From: Clostridiales bacterium
GTDB lineage: Bacteria; Bacillota; Clostridia; Oscillospirales; Acutalibacteraceae
Assembly (NCBI GenBank): GCA_020860025.1
Contig: JAJBVC010000173.1
Location: forward strand, 1-9,309
DNA length: 9,309 bases
Reading direction: 5' to 3'
Each line of letters begins with the position of its first letter. Position 1 is the stretch's first letter. This document shows positions 7,070-9,309 of this stretch, piece after piece. The notes beneath the pieces are model-generated. The model was not told the DNA's origin and ran no database searches. It was given only the letters and a program-made list of their open reading frames with translations. The position numbers and the translations under genes were made by a program.

Positions 7070-7098
7070 AGTATAACATATTTTTTCACGGTGTACAA
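7070..7098 (-). promoter_or_regulatory. Promoter of the thioesterase-thiI-sortase operon
   Basis: On the minus strand, TTGTAC (plus 7093-7098) and TATACT (plus 7070-7075) are 17 bp apart, with TG placed as an extended -10. Transcription should begin near 7063, directly at the ribosome site of the thioesterase, so the leader is very short. No other promoter is evident before the five coupled genes. Confidence 0.7.
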
Positions 7099-7120
7099 CA
7101 CAAAAGAAATGTGATATACT
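7092..7120 (+). promoter_or_regulatory. Promoter of the HGSNAT-like gene
   Basis: TGTACA at 7092-7097 and TATACT at 7115-7120 are 17 bp apart, and TGA precedes the -10 as an extended element. The -35 is weak (4 of 6) and overlaps the -35 of the divergent operon promoter by five bases. Transcription would start near 7127, giving a leader of about 45 bases. Confidence 0.6.
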
Positions 7121-7171
7121 ATTTTAAAATAAATATATTATATTTTAGACAGAAGGGACGGCATAAATATA

Positions 7172-7930
7172 ATGGACGCAAAGGTTGAACGTATTTGTAT
7201 GCTTGATGAGCTTAGAGGATTTGCAATACTTTGTATGATTGTGCACCATGCTTTTCTTGACGTTGGCGACGTTTTGGGAATGTCATGGGGATATGATGTG
7301 TTCAACGCACTATGCACTGTTCAGCCGATTTTTTGGGCGATTTTTATTATTATTTCAGGCATATGCTCCCGACTTTCACGAAATACACTAAAACGTGGAA
7401 TTATTGTTCTTATCTGTGGCTGTATAGTAACTCTCGTCACGGCGGTAATTATGCCGCTAATGGGCTTCGTCGGCGCTGAAATTTATTTTGGAATACTGCA
7501 CTGCCTCGGCTCGTGTATGATTATAACGGGAATTGTTATGCCCCTCATCAAAAAAACCGATTACCGTATCGGCGCAATTATATCCGCCGTGCTGTTTTTA
7601 TTTACATACGGAATTGATAAAGGCTCGCTTCTTTTTGGTCTTATACCACTTCCCGACAGCCTTTATCAGTATGATTTTCTTTGTCCGCTCGGTTTTTATT
7701 CAAGCACGTTTTACAGCGCAGATTACTTTGCGATTATCCCGTGGCTGTTTATGTTTTTGTTCGGTGCGTTTATAGGAGAGCTTGCCGTTGAAGGAAAATT
7801 CCCGAGAACAATGTATAAAAAAAGGAGCAAATTCCTTTCGCTTACAGGAAAAAACAGCCTTTGGGTTTATCTGCTTCACCAGCCTGTTTTGTATGCTATT
7901 TTCTTTGTTTTATCATTGATAATAGCTTAA
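7172..7930 (+). CDS. HGSNAT/DUF1624-like membrane acyltransferase-type protein
   Basis: A 252-residue polytopic membrane protein with six to eight predicted helices. It matches the bacterial DUF1624 (heparan-alpha-glucosaminide N-acetyltransferase catalytic domain) family. The marks are an opening RICMLDELRGFAILCMIVHH (7-26), ISGICSRLSRNTLKRG (61-76) after helix 2, FGILHCLG (106-113), and the closing GKNSLWVYLLHQPVLY (226-241). The last also recalls OpgC/acyltransferase-3 membrane acyltransferases. The human member passes an acetyl group from cytosolic acetyl-CoA across a membrane; what the short bacterial proteins do is unknown. The start ATG has AAGGGA 13 bases upstream, a rather long spacing. 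It is the only plus-strand protein gene here, transcribed alone and divergently from the operon, and is followed by hairpins rather than a clear terminator. Confidence 0.8.
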   Translation: MDAKVERICMLDELRGFAILCMIVHHAFLDVGDVLGMSWGYDVFNALCTVQPIFWAIFIIISGICSRLSRNTLKRGIIVLICGCIVTLVTAVIMPLMGFVGAEIYFGILHCLGSCMIITGIVMPLIKKTDYRIGAIISAVLFLFTYGIDKGSLLFGLIPLPDSLYQYDFLCPLGFYSSTFYSADYFAIIPWLFMFLFGAFIGELAVEGKFPRTMYKKRSKFLSLTGKNSLWVYLLHQPVLYAIFFVLSLIIA

Positions 7931-7956
7931 TATATTCTCATTTTAAATATCTTAAC

Positions 7957-8014
7957 AAACAACCGATGCATTTCATAAAATAAAGAAGTAACTAAAGAAA
8001 TGCACCAGTTGTTT
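7957..8014. repeat. Two-step inverted repeat after the HGSNAT-like gene
   Basis: AAACAAC (7957-7963) pairs with GTTGTTT (8008-8014). Inside it, TGCATTTC (7967-7974) pairs with GAAATGCA (7997-8004), around a 22-base AT loop. It lies 27 bases past a stop codon but lacks a T tract, so it may be a weak terminator, a small palindromic repeat element, or part of a structured RNA. Confidence 0.5.
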
Positions 8015-8015
8015 G

Positions 8016-8052
8016 GCGGCGGTGGATAATAATCCTTTAAAACAGCCGCCGC
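8016..8052. repeat. GC-rich hairpin
   Basis: GCGGCGG (8016-8022) pairs with CCGCCGC (8046-8052). The interior can form a further small hairpin, GGAT with ATCC (8024-8027 and 8032-8035). It directly abuts the preceding inverted repeat and has no T tract on either strand. Confidence 0.5.
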
Positions 8053-8071
8053 TCTATCGACTGTTAATATA

Positions 8072-8098
8072 GGCTGAGGTCTTACAAAGACTTCAGCC
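8072..8098 (-). terminator. Hairpin overlapping the end of the sigma-like gene
   Basis: A 12-bp stem with one G-T wobble (8072-8083 with 8087-8098) has a 3-base loop. On the minus strand the stop codon of the sigma-like gene falls at the hairpin tip, and TATATTAA follows, which is a poor T tract. It may end that transcript or protect its 3' end. Confidence 0.45.
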
Positions 8099-8402
8099 AT
8101 TCATTGTTTGCTTTTTTTACCGCAAAAACGCAGTAGCCTAAAAATTTATTAAGTATATCTCTGCCTGTCGATATGTGACGGCTCACTGTCGGCTGCGAAA
8201 TTTTCAGCTCTCTTGCAATTTGAGTTTGCGTCTTGCCGTGTACATAAAACATTCTGAGACAAAGATTTTGTTTTGTAGTCAGTTCATTTTTTAAAATCAA
8301 TTCAAGTACGCTTGAAACAGCGGCGGACATAATTCGTTGTTCATCAATTTCCTCATCATAACTGTTAGCGTCGGTCATATATTCTTCAGCAAAATTCAGC
8401 AT
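8082..8402 (-). CDS. Sigma-70 region 4-like DNA-binding protein
   Basis: The chosen 106-residue protein has an acidic N-terminal part and then a sigma-70 region 4 type helix-turn-helix: LTTKQNLCLRMFYVHGKT (41-58) followed by QIARELKISQPTVSRHISTG (61-80). No region 2 is present, so by itself it should not act as a complete sigma factor; it may be an accessory regulator or a split sigma subunit (inference). I start at the ATG at 8402 because GGTGA lies about five bases upstream. The frame is open up to 8495, but that extension crosses a perfect hairpin and lacks a good ribosome site; the ATG at 8468 is a weaker option. It follows the 67-residue gene by about 150 bases and probably shares its LexA-box promoter. 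Fold confident, role unknown. Confidence 0.75.
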   Translation of the reverse strand: MLNFAEEYMTDANSYDEEIDEQRIMSAAVSSVLELILKNELTTKQNLCLRMFYVHGKTQTQIARELKISQPTVSRHISTGRDILNKFLGYCVFAVKKANNEWLKSL

Positions 8403-8417
8403 ATTTTTCACCACAAA

Positions 8418-8443
8418 AGCGAGAACAAAAATCTGTTCTCGCT
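8418..8443 (-). promoter_or_regulatory. Perfect hairpin in the leader of the sigma-like gene
   Basis: AGCGAGAACA (8418-8427) and TGTTCTCGCT (8434-8443) form a perfect 10-bp stem with a 6-base loop. On the minus strand it is followed by TTTGTGG and then the ribosome site and ATG at 8402. It could be a partial terminator that lowers expression of the second gene, an mRNA-processing site, or an operator. If the longer start were real, it would lie inside the coding region. Confidence 0.5.
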
Positions 8444-8549
8444 CGATTACCTTTCTGCCGCAAATCATTAAAAAATCAACTCCCCGATGCGACACAACAG
8501 GAAGCTGACCTATAAGTATTCTCTGTAAAATTTTAATCTAAAATCGCCA

Positions 8550-8753
8550 CTATTCCTCATCATAATATCCCAAAAGCACAGACGCAATCCGTTTACATTC
8601 GCAAGCCATATCATAATAAGTTTTGATTCTTTTATTAAGCATATATAAATCATTTCCTTTATATACGCAAAGCAAAGGACTTAAACCGTCAATCTTTGCA
8701 GATAGTATTTCATACTGCTTCTCGTATTCACGAGCCAATTCGTCTATATTCAT
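8550..8753 (-). CDS. Small acidic/helical protein of unknown function
   Basis: I do not recognise this 67-residue protein. It starts MNIDELAREYEKQYEILSAK, a pattern of charged and hydrophobic residues that predicts a coiled-coil-like helix. A second likely helix covers LNKRIKTYYDMACECKRIAS (39-58), and the protein ends in an acidic YYDEE tail. It has two cysteines in the second helix region (52 and 54, as CEC) and no membrane segment. The start is strongly supported by GAAGGTGA just upstream. It is the first gene after the LexA-box promoter and lies upstream of the sigma-like gene on the same strand. A small helical partner next to a DNA-binding protein might act as its anti-factor or assembly partner, but that rests on position only. 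Confidence 0.7.
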   Translation of the reverse strand: MNIDELAREYEKQYEILSAKIDGLSPLLCVYKGNDLYMLNKRIKTYYDMACECKRIASVLLGYYDEE

Positions 8754-8773
8754 TCGTCACCTTCTTTCATTGT

Positions 8774-8802
8774 AAAATATTGGTATAAATTGCTTCTGTC
8801 AA
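8774..8802 (-). promoter_or_regulatory. Second, proximal promoter candidate of the small-protein gene
   Basis: Minus-strand TTGACA (plus 8797-8802) and TATTTT (plus 8774-8779) are 17 bp apart. The -35 is perfect and the -10 weak (4 of 6). A start near 8767 would leave only about 13 bases before the ATG, including the ribosome site. It has no LexA box, so it could give basal expression. Confidence 0.4.
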
Positions 8803-8804
8803 TT

Positions 8805-8833
8805 ATGATAGTCGAACAAATGTTCGATGTCAA
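8805..8833 (-). promoter_or_regulatory. LexA-controlled promoter of the small-protein/sigma-like unit
   Basis: Minus-strand TTGACA (plus 8828-8833) and TATCAT (plus 8805-8810, 5 of 6) are exactly 17 bp apart. The entire spacer is occupied by the LexA box, so LexA and RNA polymerase could not bind together. Transcription would start near 8798. Confidence 0.75.
8812..8827. promoter_or_regulatory. LexA (DinR-type) SOS box
   Basis: The sequence TCGAACAAATGTTCGA has two 7-base inverted arms (TCGAACA and TGTTCGA) around a 2-base centre. Its inner 14 bases match the Gram-positive SOS consensus CGAACRNRYGTTCG at every position (established for Bacillus and clostridial LexA). It sits between the -35 and -10 of the promoter, the classic repressing position. 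Confidence 0.88.
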
Positions 8834-8964
8834 TTTTTTAAACGGCTACAGTACCGTTTTTGTCTCTGTAATAAAAAATTTTATCACTTTCTTATCCGGG
8901 ATTTGGTTAATTGCAATTTATGTAAAATATGGGTAAATTTGTTTAGTTTTTTTAAACATTATGC
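8834..8964. other. AT-rich intergenic stretch
   Basis: I see no gene here. It contains a small hairpin (AAACGG at 8840-8845 with CCGTTT at 8854-8859, then TTTTG) just beyond the -35 of the SOS promoter. It also has a 10-base palindrome AATTGCAATT (8909-8918) and one copy of the direct repeat. Any of these could be regulator sites between the divergent SOS unit and small-RNA gene. Confidence 0.4.
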
Positions 8965-8993
8965 TTGACAAACTGTGCAATATACACTATAAT
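8965..8993 (+). promoter_or_regulatory. Fully consensus promoter of the small RNA
   Basis: TTGACA (8965-8970) and TATAAT (8988-8993) match the sigma-A consensus perfectly and are exactly 17 bp apart. Such strength is typical of stable RNA genes. Transcription would begin near 9000. Confidence 0.88.
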
Positions 8994-8999
8994 GAATAT

Positions 9000-9095
9000 A
9001 GATTTGAAATGGGCCGCACCGTTTCAAACTCTTGGTCCTCCATAGTTTGTAATAATGAGAGGGGAAGGTCGGAACTCCCGACCTTCTTTTCTTTT
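9000..9095 (+). ncRNA. Small RNA of about 95 nt, class unknown
   Basis: A consensus promoter, a structured body and a strong intrinsic terminator enclose about 95 bases without a convincing reading frame or ribosome-site/ATG pair. The 5' part folds as TTTGAAATGG (9003-9012) with CCGTTTCAAA (9019-9028), a 10-bp stem with one wobble. A middle region follows (about 9034-9056), probably mostly unpaired, holding TGGTCCTCCA, closed weakly by CTCTT with GAGAG. The terminator stem forms the 3' end. The CCUCC segment is complementary to the GGAGG core of ribosome sites, as in C-rich loops of known Gram-positive regulatory RNAs such as RoxS/RsaE (established for those; analogy here is inference). It does not look like 6S, tmRNA, SRP or RNase P RNA. 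Existence is likely; function is not known. Confidence 0.72.
9064..9095 (+). terminator. Terminator of the small RNA
   Basis: GAAGGTCGG (9064-9072) and CCGACCTTC (9078-9086) form a perfect 9-bp stem with loop AACTC, followed by TTTTCTTTT. This is a strong intrinsic terminator in the plus direction. Confidence 0.9.
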
Positions 9096-9195
9096 GATAA
9101 AGCAGCCATAACCACGCTCGAACTGTAGAAATATAAATATAAATATCATTTTTTATATTCAATAACAAAAACATTGCTTATTACAACAAAAATTT

Positions 9196-9230
9196 AAAAG
9201 TGACAAGAAATAAATCCTCTTGTCACTTTT
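9196..9230 (-). terminator. Terminator for a minus-strand transcript entering from the right edge
   Basis: AAAAGTGACAAG (9196-9207) and CTTGTCACTTTT (9219-9230) form a perfect 12-bp stem with an 11-base loop. On the minus strand the stem ends in TTTT followed by AAATTTTTG. On the plus strand it is followed by GAGCG, so minus use is more likely. The stretch between the small RNA and this hairpin (9096-9195) is AT-rich and shows no gene. Confidence 0.65.
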
Positions 9231-9278
9231 GAGCGTTTTAAGCCTTTTGCTCGGGGGCGGTACCATCGTACAGCTCCC
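9231..9278 (-). other. Structured 3' end of an unidentified minus-strand transcript
   Basis: Two stems lie just before the terminator. GGGGGC (9253-9258) pairs with GCTCCC (9273-9278) with one G-T wobble, then past a mismatch GTAC (9260-9263) pairs with GTAC (9268-9271). GAGC (9231-9234) pairs with GCTC (9249-9252). Stems in series ending in a terminator suggest a noncoding RNA or an mRNA 3' region running in from beyond the window. I cannot name it. Confidence 0.35.
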
Positions 9279-9309
9279 CTCCCAAAATACTTAATTCTGA
9301 CTACTTTCT

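Larger units (their letters stand above)
8771..8939. repeat. Imperfect direct repeat flanking the SOS promoter region
   Basis: TGTAAAATAT followed by TGGTATAAATT (8771-8791) recurs as TGTAAAATAT followed by GGGTAAATTT (8921-8940), 150 bases apart in the same orientation. The 10-base core is identical. It could mark a local duplication or a regulator site, or be AT-rich coincidence. Confidence 0.3.

Noticed and set aside
8403..8495. Longer N-terminus for the sigma-like protein
   Set aside because: The GTG at 8495 has no ribosome site and the stretch contains a perfect hairpin; ATG 8402 has GGTGA. The ATG at 8468 remains a weaker possibility.
9000..9095. 6S, tmRNA, SRP, RNase P or tRNA gene
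   Set aside because: Length, conserved core sequences and expected folds of these RNAs are not seen.
8959..9174. A 71-codon minus-strand reading frame opposite the small RNA
   Set aside because: It has no ribosome site, no family resemblance, and lies antisense to a promoter, RNA body and terminator that explain the sequence better.
9240..9300. A minus-strand frame ending ELYDGTAPEQKA that looked like a protein C-terminus
   Set aside because: The frame has a stop at 9301-9303, leaving at most 20 residues with no good start, and it overlaps the paired stems.

Overview
The window is AT-rich and looks like a low-GC Gram-positive chromosome, most likely a gut-type clostridium near Ruminococcus or Oscillospiraceae. 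This placement is inference from codon and protein style, AGGAGG-type ribosome sites, consensus sigma-A promoters, a Firmicutes-type LexA box and a nifZ-thiI style gene pair. No rRNA or tRNA gene is present to confirm it.

Layout. Positions 1-100 hold two tight hairpins, the second of which ends the first minus-strand unit. Positions 101-2019 (minus) carry an MFS exporter and a DUF2798 membrane protein, driven by a strong promoter and a leader with an intrinsic terminator that looks like a transcription attenuator. Positions 2026-7098 (minus) form one tightly coupled operon: a FlK-type hotdog thioesterase, a fused 5'-nucleotidase-like HAD and ADP-ribose pyrophosphatase-type Nudix protein, a cysteine desulfurase, ThiI, and a membrane-anchored sortase-B fold that has lost its catalytic residues. 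The divergent gene at 7172-7930 (plus) is a small HGSNAT/DUF1624-like membrane protein. Its promoter and the operon promoter share almost the same -35 bases.

Positions 7957-8098 hold three consecutive hairpins. Positions 8082-8833 (minus) hold a short unknown protein and a protein resembling only sigma-70 region 4. Their upstream promoter has a perfect Gram-positive LexA box filling its 17-bp spacer, so this pair is probably SOS-induced. Positions 8965-9095 (plus) are a compact small-RNA gene with a fully consensus promoter and a classic terminator. The right edge contains the terminated, structured 3' end of something transcribed on the minus strand from outside the window.

How the genes work together. 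The cysteine desulfurase and ThiI form an established sulfur-relay pair for tRNA 4-thiouridine, and possibly for the thiamine thiazole. The HAD-Nudix fusion would join two consecutive steps of ADP-ribose breakdown. The roles of the thioesterase and pseudo-sortase in the same transcript are not explained. The most interesting items are the SOS-controlled sigma-like pair, the attenuator before the exporter, the dead sortase and the orphan small RNA.
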